From assembly GCA_002418895.1 (NCBI GenBank), contig DIFA01000024.1, forward strand, positions 1-33,545: a stretch of 33,545 bases of DNA. The letters are read 5' to 3'. Origin of the DNA: Dehalococcoidia bacterium UBA5760. GTDB taxonomy: Bacteria; Chloroflexota; Dehalococcoidia; Dehalococcoidales; UBA5760. Under the pieces are notes generated by a model. The model was not told the origin of the DNA. It did no database searches and was given only the letters and a program-made list of their open reading frames with translations. The position numbers and the translations under genes are program-made. Positions 22,829 to 31,815 of this stretch are shown here, one piece after another (position 1 is the stretch's first letter; every line of letters begins with the position of its first letter).

Positions 22829-25279
22829 ATGGGATATGCCGAGGTTAGTGTCAACTCTCCAGCGGCTCAGCGCAGGACGTTCAGTTACACTATCCCTACC
22901 GACCTGAATATCAAGATCGGCCAGGCGGTATGGGTTCCTTTCGGCAGCAATCTACTTCAGGGCATCGTCCTTGAGCTAACCGATTATCCTGCCGTCACAG
23001 AGACCAGGGAAATAGCCGGTATTATTGAGGATACCCCGCTGCTGTCTCCACCCCAGGTATCTCTGGCCCGCTGGATAAGCGGGTATTACCTATCGCCCCT
23101 CTTCGAGGCAATTTCCCTAATGCTGCCACCGGGATTTAAGCGCAAAGCAATTACCTACATCTCCACAACGCCGACCGCCGAGAAAGACTATGCCGTTTTA
23201 GAGCTAAGCGAAGAACAGAAACACCTGTTAAATCTAGTTCGGAGTAAGGGTAGGGTTGACTCCAGGGAGATAGAAAAAGCTCTGGGCGCACGGAAAGCCA
23301 AACTGCTAACCTCTCAACTGGTTAACCAAGGACTGCTAACCAGGAGCCAACAACTGGAAAGGACCAAGGTAAGACCACGAAAGGTCCGCCACCTGCACCT
23401 GTTAATTACCCCCGATGAAGCCATCAGGGAAGCAGGCAGACTACGACAGGAAACAAGGGCAGAACAGCAGGCACAGCTCCTTGAATTTCTCTCCGGAATA
23501 TCACGGCCGATACCCCTTGCTGAAGTAAAAAAGAGGAGTAACTCCTCGACCTCAGCGATCCGGGCCTTAATCGACAAGGGTCTTGCCGGATTCCAGGAGG
23601 TTGAAGTAAGACGGGAGACCTTACAATACCACGACACTACCCCTTCACAACCGCTACCCCTCACCAGCCACCAGGAATCAGCCCTGGCAGCCATCAGGGC
23701 GAGCCTGCTCAAGACGGCAGAGAGTTGTCCACACAGGAATGTTTTTCTGCTCCACGGGGTTACCGGAAGCGGCAAGACCGAGGTCTACATGCAAGCCATT
23801 GCCGAGGCAGTGAGACAGGGCAAGCGTGGCATCGTTCTGGTTCCCGAGATTGCACTTACTCCTCAAATCATAGAACTCTTCGTCTCCCGTTTTCCCTACC
23901 GTGTGGCCGTCCTGCACAGCAGGCTTTCTCTGGGCGAACAGTTTGATGAATGGCACCAGATACGAAACGGTCGTGCCGATGTTGTTATCGGCTCGCGAAG
24001 CGCCATCTTCGCTCCCCAACCCGACCTGGGGCTTATTATCATTGATGAGGAGCATGAGTGGACCTACAAACAGCACGATACAACACCCCGCTACCGGGTC
24101 CGTGATGTGGCGATAAAGCTGGCCGAACTGACCGGGGCCGTAGTTGTCTTGGGCAGCGCCACTCCGGATGTCGAGACCTTCTACCAGACCCAAAAAGGGA
24201 ATTACCGGCTGCTCCGGATGCCCGAGCGGGTTGTCCCCAAGCAAGGCTCCCCGCTGCCCGATGTAGAAGTGGTGGACTTAAGAAGTGCGCTTAAGTCAGG
24301 GAACCGGAGTATTTTCAGCCGCTCACTGTCCCGTGATGTATCCAGGGCAGTCGCTGGGCAGGAGCAGGTAATTCTGTTTCTTAACCGGAGGGGAGGGGCC
24401 ACCTTCGTCCAATGCCGTAACTGTGGCCTGGTGCTCTGCTGCCGGCGATGTGCGGTTACCCTAACCTATCACTTCAGCGAAGATGCCCTGGTCTGCCACC
24501 AGTGCAACTACAGGGAATCCGTCCCCCATATTTGTCCCCGGTGTTCAAGTCACCTGATAAAATTCCTGGGCGCCGGCACCGAGAAACTGGAACAGGAAGC
24601 CAGTCTCAGCTTTCCTCAAGCCAGATTGCTACGCTGGGACCGCGATACCACCAGGGAAAAATCTTCCCACCATAAGATACTGGACTGCTTCCGCAGCCAC
24701 GGCGCCGATATCCTCATTGGCACCCAGATGATTGCCAAGGGGTTACACCTCCCCCTGGTCACACTGGTCGGGATAGTTAACGCAGACCTCAGTCTGAACC
24801 TGCCCGACTTCCGCGCCGGGGAAAGGACCTTTCAGCTGCTGTCTCAGGTGATGGGAAGAGCCGGACGGGGCGCTTCAGGCGGGAAGGTTATCATTCAGAC
24901 CTACTGCCCCGAACACTACGCTATTCAGGCAGCAGCCAGGCACGATTATGAACTCTTCTACGAGCAGGAGATCGATTACCGGCGCCAGCTCCACAATCCT
25001 CCCTTCACCCGGCTGGCCCGTCTTACCTACAGCCACACCAACGACAACCTCTGCCAGCGAGAGGCAGAAAGAATAAGGCAGCGGCTAGCCGATGAAATAG
25101 AGACAAAAGGGATAGATAATATCGACCTGATCGGACCGGCCCCGGCATTTCTCCATAGATTACGGGGACGATTCCGCTGGCAGCTCATAATTCGCGGTGC
25201 CGAACCGTCCCGCTTCCTTGCCGAAATCCCGCTACCGAAGGGCTGGACAATCGATATTGACCCGGCAGGGCTTGCCTGA
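22829..25279 (+). CDS. priA: Primosomal helicase PriA
   Basis: The 816-residue superfamily 2 helicase restarts stalled replication forks. The N-terminal 3'-end-binding domain spans about 1-110, then a winged helix. Helicase motif I is GVTGSGKTEVY (about 310-320), motif II DEEHEW (about 407-412), with GSATPD after it. Eight cysteines for two zinc ions lie in CRNCGLVLCCRRC and CHQCNYRESVPHICPRC (about 530-572). GTQMIAKGLHLP and QVMGRAGRG are the later helicase motifs. It is somewhat longer than the E. coli protein. GGAGTAAGGG precedes the start. Confidence 0.97.
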   Translation: MGYAEVSVNSPAAQRRTFSYTIPTDLNIKIGQAVWVPFGSNLLQGIVLELTDYPAVTETREIAGIIEDTPLLSPPQVSLARWISGYYLSPLFEAISLMLPPGFKRKAITYISTTPTAEKDYAVLELSEEQKHLLNLVRSKGRVDSREIEKALGARKAKLLTSQLVNQGLLTRSQQLERTKVRPRKVRHLHLLITPDEAIREAGRLRQETRAEQQAQLLEFLSGISRPIPLAEVKKRSNSSTSAIRALIDKGLAGFQEVEVRRETLQYHDTTPSQPLPLTSHQESALAAIRASLLKTAESCPHRNVFLLHGVTGSGKTEVYMQAIAEAVRQGKRGIVLVPEIALTPQIIELFVSRFPYRVAVLHSRLSLGEQFDEWHQIRNGRADVVIGSRSAIFAPQPDLGLIIIDEEHEWTYKQHDTTPRYRVRDVAIKLAELTGAVVVLGSATPDVETFYQTQKGNYRLLRMPERVVPKQGSPLPDVEVVDLRSALKSGNRSIFSRSLSRDVSRAVAGQEQVILFLNRRGGATFVQCRNCGLVLCCRRCAVTLTYHFSEDALVCHQCNYRESVPHICPRCSSHLIKFLGAGTEKLEQEASLSFPQARLLRWDRDTTREKSSHHKILDCFRSHGADILIGTQMIAKGLHLPLVTLVGIVNADLSLNLPDFRAGERTFQLLSQVMGRAGRGASGGKVIIQTYCPEHYAIQAAARHDYELFYEQEIDYRRQLHNPPFTRLARLTYSHTNDNLCQREAERIRQRLADEIETKGIDNIDLIGPAPAFLHRLRGRFRWQLIIRGAEPSRFLAEIPLPKGWTIDIDPAGLA

Positions 25280-25305
25280 GGCCGATATAATATTACTGCT
25301 TCGCC

Positions 25306-25335
25306 TTGCTAAAGGGGCAGATTGTATAGTATAGT
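25306..25335 (+). promoter_or_regulatory. Possible promoter upstream of the nucleotidyltransferase gene
   Basis: TTGCTA (25306-25311) and TATAGT (25330-25335) are 18 bp apart; a second TATAGT overlaps at 25325. It lies in the 117-bp gap after priA, about 60 bp before the next start. Confidence 0.35.
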
Positions 25336-25396
25336 TTATCCTTAGATACCTAAAAGAAACAGGAAAGGCTGGGGGGCTGACCTACTTATATCAGGA

Positions 25397-26968
25397 ATGA
25401 AGTTGTTAGCGGAGATTAAAAGCACTGATAGCGAGAAGAACACTGCTAAGAAAGCTCCCGGAGGCTTTTTCGACAGATTGATTGATTCCAGATTCTTACC
25501 GTTACTCACCCGGTTAAGCCATCTCCTTACCGAGCGACAGGTACCATCCTACATCGTTGGCGGCTTCATCCGCGACATGCTGCTCAAGAGAGATACGGCC
25601 GATATCGACATCGCCGTATCTTCCGATGCCCTGGAGATTGCCCACGGGGTAGCTACTGCCCTGGAAGGTAAATATATCCCGCTGGATGCGGTAAACAGAA
25701 TAGGCAGGGTAATACTGACCGGTAAAGAAGTACCCTATGCCAGCGGACAATGCGAGCTTGATTTCTCCACTTTTGCGGGCAGTATTGAAGAAGATCTGCG
25801 GCAGCGTGATTTCACCATAGACGCCATGGCGATTGAACTCAGCCGGCTGAAAAAGAGCTGCGCCGGTTTCACCATCATCGATCCGTTTCAAGGTCAACGC
25901 GACCTTGAGCAGGGCATTATCAGAACAGTGACCCGGTCTGCATTCGAATCTGACGCCGCCCGTCTGCTAAGGGCGATACGCCTGGCTCACGAACTCGGCT
26001 TCACGATTGACGGCGAAACCGAGACACTGATGAAACGCCACTGCCATCTTATCGCCGGCATAGCCGGTGAGCGGGTCAGAGAAGAGATGCTCCTGCTCCT
26101 GACTGTCCCTCAGACCGGAGCAGTACTGACACATCTCGACAGGATAGGATTACTTACCGCCATAATCCCGGAGCTAGCTCTGGAAAAGGGTGTAGGACAA
26201 CCCCCAGAACACTTCTGGGATGTCTTTGACCACTCCCTCAAGACGGTGGCGGCGGTTGATTTTATACTCCGGCAGGGAAGCTGGGAATACGCCGAAAGAG
26301 AAGCTTTGAACATGGTACCCTGGTCGGTGGAGCTGGAAGAACACTTTAACACCGGAGTAAGCAGCGGCAGCACAAGGAGACTGATACTCAAGATGGCGGC
26401 GCTTCTCCACGACATCGCCAAACCACAGACCAAAGCTATTGATAGCAGCGGCCGAATGCGTTTTCTGGGACACGCCAGAGAAGGAGCGACGGCCAGCAAT
26501 AGTATTCTGGAAAGGCTGAGGTTCAGCAATAAAGAGATTAAGCTGGTAGAGGCTATGGTGGAACACCACCTGAGACCAACCCAGATTAGCCAGAGCGGGA
26601 TCCTTCCCACACAAAGGGCCATCTACCGCTACTTCCGGGATACCGGTGATGCCGGCGTCGACACACTATTCCTGAGTCTGGCCGACCACCTGGCTACCAG
26701 GGGCCCTAACCTCAACCCGGATGGATGGCGGGAGCATACCCGGATAGTGGACTATGTACTGAACGAACACTCCGAGCAGGAGACGCTGGTCTCCACGCCC
26801 GGCCTGATCAACGGTAACGACCTGATCGATATCTTCGGCTTGAGCCCCGGACCCGGAATAGGCAACCTGCTGGAACTGATACGCGAAGCCCATGCCTCAG
26901 GCGAGTTAAAGACCAGAGAGGAAGCGTTATCCTATATTCGGAAGCACCTGGAGAATGAAGCGGAGTAG
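25397..26968 (+). CDS. cca: CCA-adding/poly(A)-type tRNA nucleotidyltransferase with HD domain
   Basis: A 523-residue class II nucleotidyltransferase. VGGFIRDML (about 53-61) and DIDIAV (about 67-72) form the catalytic head; EEDLRQRDFTIDAMAIE (about 134-150) is the RRD-like neck and RLLRAIRLAHELGF the tRNA-binding part. A metal-dependent HD domain follows: LLHDIAKPQ (about 336-344), GHAREGA and VEHHLRP. It adds or repairs the 3' CCA of tRNAs; the tRNA in this window already encodes CCA, so repair is one likely job. The ATG has no well-spaced ribosome site (AGGA touches it), so the exact start is uncertain. Confidence 0.92.
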   Translation: MKLLAEIKSTDSEKNTAKKAPGGFFDRLIDSRFLPLLTRLSHLLTERQVPSYIVGGFIRDMLLKRDTADIDIAVSSDALEIAHGVATALEGKYIPLDAVNRIGRVILTGKEVPYASGQCELDFSTFAGSIEEDLRQRDFTIDAMAIELSRLKKSCAGFTIIDPFQGQRDLEQGIIRTVTRSAFESDAARLLRAIRLAHELGFTIDGETETLMKRHCHLIAGIAGERVREEMLLLLTVPQTGAVLTHLDRIGLLTAIIPELALEKGVGQPPEHFWDVFDHSLKTVAAVDFILRQGSWEYAEREALNMVPWSVELEEHFNTGVSSGSTRRLILKMAALLHDIAKPQTKAIDSSGRMRFLGHAREGATASNSILERLRFSNKEIKLVEAMVEHHLRPTQISQSGILPTQRAIYRYFRDTGDAGVDTLFLSLADHLATRGPNLNPDGWREHTRIVDYVLNEHSEQETLVSTPGLINGNDLIDIFGLSPGPGIGNLLELIREAHASGELKTREEALSYIRKHLENEAE

Positions 26969-26970
26969 GG

Positions 26971-28323
26971 ATGAACAGGAAAAATAGGGTCCCCCTCATC
27001 ATAATCGGTATTCTCTTCGCCCTGGCCATGCTTGTCGTGATACCCGTTGACAAGGGTGTGCTTGGCCAGAAAGGGCTACGACTGGGGCTTGACCTGCAGG
27101 GCGGTATACACCTGGTATATGAGGCAGATCTGTCCCAGGTAGAGCCGGGTGAGGAATCCGGTATTATCGATGGCGTAATCGACGTTCTCACTAACCGAAT
27201 CAATCCGTTGGGAGTAACCGAGCCGGTTATTCAAAAATTAGGGGAAAACCGCATAGCAGTACAGTTACCCGGACTTAACATGACCGATAAAGAAAAGGAG
27301 AGGCTTTCGCGTACAGCCATACTAGAGTTCGGGGAACTTGCCGCTGATGAAGAAGAAGCCAAATGGGAAAATGAGCTGGGCAGATGGAAACCGGCGGCAG
27401 CAGATATTGACGGCACAGAGGTAGTGCTAAGCAGTGCCTTCTTTAGGGAAAACACCTATGTAGCCCAGGATAACCTGGGAAGAATACAACTGGTCTTTCA
27501 ATGGAATAAAGAAGGCAGCAAGCTTTCCCAAATAATCACTACACGTCTGCTCAATAAGCGCCTGGGTATATTCGAAGGCGGTGATACGCTCCGTTCGGGA
27601 GAAGACGACAGACCGATCGCACCTGTTGTCAGCAACGTAATCACCGATAGCGGAGTAATCACAGGTTTAAGCATCGAAGAGGCCATGACATTATCCAAAC
27701 AGCTCAATGCCGGTCGTATTCCGGTGCCGCTGATCCCCGTCTATGAACAGAAGGTATCCCCCATCCTGGGCGCCGACTTTGTCGATATGAGCTTTAAGGC
27801 AGGGATAATCGGCCTGATACTGGTCATGGTATTTATGATGATCTACTACCGAGTGCCGGGAGCTCTCGCCAGCGCCGCTTTACTATTCTATGCGGCGTCG
27901 GTGCTGGCGATATTCAAGTTGATACCGGTGACCCTCACTCTGGCCGGCATCGGCGGCTTCATATTGTCCGTAGGGATGGCGGTAGACGCCAATGTTCTTA
28001 TCTTCGAACGGATGAAAGAAGAACTGCGGCTGGGTCGACCGCTGGCGTCTGCTATTGAGACCGGCTTCAGCCGGGCCTGGCCGGCAATCCGGGACAGCAA
28101 CATAACCACCTTCATTGTCTGCGGCATCCTCTACTGGCTGGGCAGCAGCATTATCGCCAGCGCTCCGGTGATGGGCTTCGCCACAACCCTGGCCATCGGG
28201 GTAGCGGTAAGCATGTTCAGCGCGGTTGTGGTTACCCGCACCTTCCTGCGCGCATTTGCCGGCACCCGCCTGGCGCAGAAGAGTTCACTATTCAGAGTTT
28301 ATTCAGGGAAAGAACATGACTGA
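26971..28323 (+). CDS. secD: Protein translocase subunit SecD
   Basis: The 450-residue SecD helps the Sec channel release exported proteins using proton-motive force. It has an N-terminal helix (about 8-24), GLRLGLDLQGGIHLVYEAD (about 35-53), a periplasmic P1 region with NRINPLGVTEPVIQ, then five helices; VGMAVDANVLIFERMKEEL (about 334-352) is the conserved transport motif. GGAGTAGGG sits before the ATG. It follows the nucleotidyltransferase by two bases and overlaps secF by eight. Confidence 0.97.
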   Translation: MNRKNRVPLIIIGILFALAMLVVIPVDKGVLGQKGLRLGLDLQGGIHLVYEADLSQVEPGEESGIIDGVIDVLTNRINPLGVTEPVIQKLGENRIAVQLPGLNMTDKEKERLSRTAILEFGELAADEEEAKWENELGRWKPAAADIDGTEVVLSSAFFRENTYVAQDNLGRIQLVFQWNKEGSKLSQIITTRLLNKRLGIFEGGDTLRSGEDDRPIAPVVSNVITDSGVITGLSIEEAMTLSKQLNAGRIPVPLIPVYEQKVSPILGADFVDMSFKAGIIGLILVMVFMMIYYRVPGALASAALLFYAASVLAIFKLIPVTLTLAGIGGFILSVGMAVDANVLIFERMKEELRLGRPLASAIETGFSRAWPAIRDSNITTFIVCGILYWLGSSIIASAPVMGFATTLAIGVAVSMFSAVVVTRTFLRAFAGTRLAQKSSLFRVYSGKEHD

Positions 28324-29242
28324 TATTGTAGGAAAAAGGTTCTGGTTCTTCGTCGCCGCAGGGACAATCATTCTCTTTAGCATCATCTCTCTGGCTAATT
28401 TCGGACTCAAACCCGGTATCGAGCTCAGCAGCGGCTCTATGCTGACAGTCAGCTTCGAACAGACAGTAGTCAAGAGCGAATTGCAGGAAGAGATGGCCAG
28501 CGCCGGCTATCCCGGTGCTCTGATTCAACAGACCGGGGAGGGCGGTTTTCTTATCCGTACCGAAGAACTCTCCGGCGAAGAAAAAACAGTACTGGAGGAC
28601 GCCCTGCAGAATAGATTTGGAGCAACCACCGAATCGGAGTTCTACTCGGTATCACCGATGGTAGCCTCTGAGACGGCACGCAATGCCGGCATTGCCATCG
28701 CGGTAGCCGCAATCGGGATCCTGTTATACATAACCTGGGCATTCCGTAGAATGCCCAAACCCTTCCGTTATGGTGTCTGCGCCCTAATAGGTCTGGGACA
28801 CGATATTCTGGTAGCGCTGGGGGTCTTTGCCGTCCTCGGCGGCATGTTCGGCTGGGAGATTAACCTGATGTTCATTACCGGTATTCTGGCCGTCGTCGGC
28901 TACAGTGTCAACAATACCGTGGTCGTCTTCGATAGAATACGGGAGAACTTAAGCCGGAGAGTCAGCACGGACTTCAAGTCGGTAGTGAACAACAGCATTG
29001 CTGAAACCATAAGCCGCTCCCTGAACACCAGCCTGACCACGCTGTTTGTCATCCTGGCCATGCTTCTTTTTGTCGGAGCATCAATCCAAAACTTTGCCGT
29101 GGTTATGCTAATCGGGGTCATCGCAGGAACCTTCAGCTCGGTCTGCATCGCCCCCAACCTGCTGGTAGTCTGGGAAGAAGGAAAGTGGAGCAGTCTTTTC
29201 AAACGGAACCCGCAACCGGCCGCTGAAGCCAAGGAGAGCTGA
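28316..29242 (+). CDS. secF: Protein translocase subunit SecF
   Basis: The 308-residue partner of SecD. It has an N-terminal helix (about 8-28), GLKPGIELSSGSMLTV (about 31-46), where many SecF proteins have GIDFxGG, then five more helices with GYSVNNTVVVFDRIRENL (about 199-216) and the RSLNTSLTTL motif. ATG 28316 is chosen: AGGGAAAG is upstream and the start overlaps secD; the same frame is open further upstream to 28226 but that sequence is inside secD and unrelated to SecF. Confidence 0.96.
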   Translation: MTDIVGKRFWFFVAAGTIILFSIISLANFGLKPGIELSSGSMLTVSFEQTVVKSELQEEMASAGYPGALIQQTGEGGFLIRTEELSGEEKTVLEDALQNRFGATTESEFYSVSPMVASETARNAGIAIAVAAIGILLYITWAFRRMPKPFRYGVCALIGLGHDILVALGVFAVLGGMFGWEINLMFITGILAVVGYSVNNTVVVFDRIRENLSRRVSTDFKSVVNNSIAETISRSLNTSLTTLFVILAMLLFVGASIQNFAVVMLIGVIAGTFSSVCIAPNLLVVWEEGKWSSLFKRNPQPAAEAKES

Positions 29243-29344
29243 CGCAGCACAGATTTCCCCTCTCGTTGCAGCAAATCCAACTATCAGGTGATTGACTTCT
29301 ACAACCGTGTGGATTAACCTGTTTAGTAAAAAGGGGGTGACCAG

Positions 29345-29485
29345 ATGCAGGCTTACTGTGTAAAGTGCCGAACCAAGCGTGAGATGAAGGACGCCAAGGC
29401 GATAACCATGAAGAACGGAAGACCGGCGACGCAGGGAATATGCCCCAACTGCGGTACCAAGATGTTCCGTATTGGAAGTAAATAG
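29345..29485 (+). CDS. Small zinc-ribbon protein, DUF5679 type
   Basis: A 46-residue protein with two CxxC pairs: YCVKCRTKREM (Cys5, Cys8) and ICPNCGTKMFRIG (Cys33, Cys36), with NGRPATQG between. This matches DUF5679-type zinc ribbons, which I know mainly from Chloroflexota and related bacteria. An exceptional AAAGGGGGTGA site at 29330-29340 shows that it is translated, probably at a high level. It lies 102 bp after secF on the same strand. No function is known to me; a ribosome- or polymerase-associated role would be speculation. Confidence 0.85.
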   Translation: MQAYCVKCRTKREMKDAKAITMKNGRPATQGICPNCGTKMFRIGSK

Positions 29486-29633
29486 GCGTATACCTTTCCA
29501 CCTGCCGGTGGTAGCCTTGACTTAAGGACTGTATCATAGACCTATATTCTGTAACAAGACTCTGGTAGTGCTATCCGCAGTGCTGAGATATGGTCTGTGA
29601 GACAGTCTTTGTTGGTGCTTGGATCTAGGTGGC

Positions 29634-30179
29634 TTAAGACGGATCCACTTCGATTGCTTGAATCAACTGTTGTGCCACCCGCCTTACTTTCGCATGGTCA
29701 TGGCCCGACAGCCTCTCTGCGTCCCAGGTAACCAGACCAGGATGCGCCGATACACGTAGCGTCTTTGGTCGGTGCCTTTCAATGAAATCCTTTGTCTCCA
29801 ACCCGCCTAAGGCGCGAACGAAGCAGTTCCGCAGGCGATTGATTGACTGGTCGTCAGTACCGTCGCCGAAATATCCCTCACTCCGTAGTTCGGCCTTTGA
29901 CATCACGCCTGACTTGTTTCTGTGGAGCTCCACCACAAGCCGCAGGAAAAGCATAAAAGGCACGTCACCCATCTCAACGGGGGTGTCTCCAACCAAAACT
30001 TCATTATTACCGGATTTCGTTATTTTGCCGGTAATGCGAATAGGCAGTCTGCACTTGTACTCGTAGCGGTCATAATCCGCCTCTTGAGCAGGTGTGAGGA
30101 CGATACTCTTTGTTTCTAACTGTTCCAGTTGTACGTATGAGACATCGATCTTTAGCGCTTCCTTGCAATATCCAAGCAT
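29634..30179 (-). CDS. Winged-helix-like protein, N-terminus derived from a PAS domain
   Basis: The open frame gives 181 residues from ATG 30179. Residues about 70-155 have the spacing of an OmpR-type winged helix: a short beta start (VLVGDTPVEM), MLFLRLVVELHRNKSGVMSKAELRSEGYF, DDQSINRLRNCFVRALGG and RHRPKTLRVSAHPG. The first dozen residues (MLGYCKEALK) are the continuation of a PAS-domain sequence that runs in frame further upstream (to 30299) but is broken by a stop, so this may be the leftover 3' half of a larger or chimeric gene. No ribosome site is seen before 30179. Function unknown; DNA binding is plausible. Confidence 0.5.
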   Translation of the reverse strand: MLGYCKEALKIDVSYVQLEQLETKSIVLTPAQEADYDRYEYKCRLPIRITGKITKSGNNEVLVGDTPVEMGDVPFMLFLRLVVELHRNKSGVMSKAELRSEGYFGDGTDDQSINRLRNCFVRALGGLETKDFIERHRPKTLRVSAHPGLVTWDAERLSGHDHAKVRRVAQQLIQAIEVDPS

Positions 30180-30299
30180 GTCAATTAAGAAGGGATTAAC
30201 ATCAATGATTTCTGCTGTTATTACGTCAAGAATTAGTATTCCGTCCTAGGCGCAGTGCCGCCTGTCATAGGCTGCCTCAAAGAGGCGCCGATAGCGGAG
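30180..30299 (-). pseudogene. PAS-domain remnant with a 21-nt insertion and stop
   Basis: In the frame of the downstream gene the minus strand reads LRYRRLFEAAYD (from 30299), then RRHCA, TAG (30248-30246) and D, then GILILDVITAEIIDVNPF and LIDMLGY. Without the middle 21 nt the text is a standard PAS start (LFEAA-YD-GILILD...EIIDVNPF...LGY), as found in sensor kinases. A TAA closes the frame at 30302-30300. The remnant therefore lacks both its own start and an open frame. Confidence 0.65.
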
Positions 30300-30330
30300 T
30301 TAGGTGCTGCCTATCTCACTAGCCCACATG

Positions 30331-31410
30331 TCATACTGGGCGCGCATCAACCTCAAACTCAAGTATCCTTTTTAGCCGCACTTGGTTGCTACTTCTCATT
30401 AAGGCTTCTTCTAGAGTAACCACATGTGCTTTCACCAACTTAGCTAACGCTTCATCTAGCGTCTGCATACCATCCCTGCTGCTAAGCTGCATCACACTGT
30501 GCAGTTCAAAGGTTTTTTCCTCACGAATGAGGTTTCTAACCGCGGTGCTGGCAAGCATAATCTCAAAGGCAGAGACTCTCCCTTTGCCGCCGATAAGAGG
30601 TAGGAGAGCTTGCGATAGTATTGCCTCTATTACTTGTGATAGCTGCAACCTGATTTGTTGTTGTTGTCCGTGAGGAAATACGTCAATTATACGGTCAACA
30701 GTCTGGGCGGCATCGGTGGTGTGTAACGTGCTCAACACCAAGTGCCCGGTCTCAGCTGCCATGATAGCTGTACTTATGGTATCCAGATCCCGCATTTCTC
30801 CGACAACAATTACGTTCGGGTCGTGGCGAAGAGCGTGTGTTAGCGCAACAGCAAAACTTTTGGTGTCGTCTCCTAGGTCTCGCTGAACGATGATGCACTT
30901 CTCGTCATGGTGCAAGAATTCAATGGGGTCTTCAATGGTAATTACACTTCGTGCTGCATTCTTATTGAGGTAATCAACCATAGCGGCTAGAGTGGTTGAC
31001 TTACCGCTGCCAGTAGGCCCAGTGACCAGTATCAGCCCTCTTGGCTTCAGAACAAGTTCCTTCAAGATTTGGGGTAAGCCTAGTTCATCTATGGATGGAA
31101 TCTTAAGCGGTACAAGCCGGAAGACAAGGCCCATTGTACCTCTTTGCTGCAGTACGTTAACACGGAATCGGGCCAAGCCGGGAACACTGTAGGCAAAGTC
31201 TAGCTCCCGTTCCCTGATGAAGGTGACTCTTTGCTCTGGAGTGGTGACCTGTTGAAATATTGATTCGATATCTTTTGGGGTAACCTGCTGCAAATGCTCT
31301 TGCCTTGCTAGCACTCCATCAATACGAAACACAGGTAAACTTGGCACCTTCAAATGCAAATCTGAGGCACCTTTATCTAGCATTAGTCTGAGCATTTCAT
31401 CTACCTGCAT
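30331..31410 (-). CDS. pilT: PilT-type twitching/retraction ATPase
   Basis: The 359-residue hexameric secretion ATPase normally retracts type IV pili. It has the N-terminal PAS-like domain (KGASDLHLK, about 13-21), Walker A GPTGSGKSTT (about 131-140), the Asp box TIEDPIEFLH (about 161-170), Walker B VIVVGEMRD (about 196-204), the His box LVLSTLHTTDA, and the retraction motif AVRNLIREEK near 292. ATG 31410 is chosen because GGGAGGTGAG stands just before it; GTG 31416 lies within that site. No other pilus gene is nearby, so the machine it serves is not shown. Confidence 0.93.
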   Translation of the reverse strand: MQVDEMLRLMLDKGASDLHLKVPSLPVFRIDGVLARQEHLQQVTPKDIESIFQQVTTPEQRVTFIRERELDFAYSVPGLARFRVNVLQQRGTMGLVFRLVPLKIPSIDELGLPQILKELVLKPRGLILVTGPTGSGKSTTLAAMVDYLNKNAARSVITIEDPIEFLHHDEKCIIVQRDLGDDTKSFAVALTHALRHDPNVIVVGEMRDLDTISTAIMAAETGHLVLSTLHTTDAAQTVDRIIDVFPHGQQQQIRLQLSQVIEAILSQALLPLIGGKGRVSAFEIMLASTAVRNLIREEKTFELHSVMQLSSRDGMQTLDEALAKLVKAHVVTLEEALMRSSNQVRLKRILEFEVDARPV

Positions 31411-31599
31411 ACTCACCTCCCGGTTCTTGCCACCTTAGCAGAAATTGCTGATTCTAAGGTTCTTGGAGAGAAACCAGCTACCTCTCGAGGACAAGTTGGA
31501 TACCTCAACAACGTTTTATCTCATTCGGCTGCGTCCCATAACTGGTGGAAATTCGATTTAGCCATATCCTATACCCTTCCGCCACCTCAGTCAATCTCT

Positions 31600-31815
31600 T
31601 TAGGCAACCAGTGCTCCAATCTGCTGGTCACCACCCCTCGGTCCACTCTGCATTAGAGTCACTGGTACTTCGGTATTTGATTGAATCGCTTGTCCGGTGT
31701 TCTGTGTAGCGAATAAATCAATGGCGGCGAGCTCTTCCTGATGCGCTTTCACGAGGGAGATCATTTCTTCTTTCTTAGAGTCATGGGCAATCACAGCTAG
31801 AGTAATATTTTTCAT
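31600..31815 (-). pseudogene. mgsA: Methylglyoxal synthase, C-terminally truncated
   Basis: The 71-residue ORF starts MKNITLAVIAHDSKKEEMI, continues LFATQNTGQAI and TLMQSGPRGGDQQIGALVA and stops. These are the first half of MgsA, which makes methylglyoxal from dihydroxyacetone phosphate; full enzymes have about 130-150 residues. The catalytic Asp in GGDQQ is kept, but the WDPL...PHDxD region with the second Asp and the His is missing. One base after the break, a +1 frame reads KEID before another stop, hinting at a frameshift followed by replaced sequence. GGAGG precedes the start. Most likely inactive. Confidence 0.75.

Noticed and set aside
23678..24244. 188-codon minus-strand ORF inside priA
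   Set aside because: Antisense shadow of PriA helicase motifs.
30240..30310. Integron attC-like site (GTTAGGT at 30299-30305)
   Set aside because: Only one core-like box is present; no matching RYYYAAC box on the same strand and no integrase.
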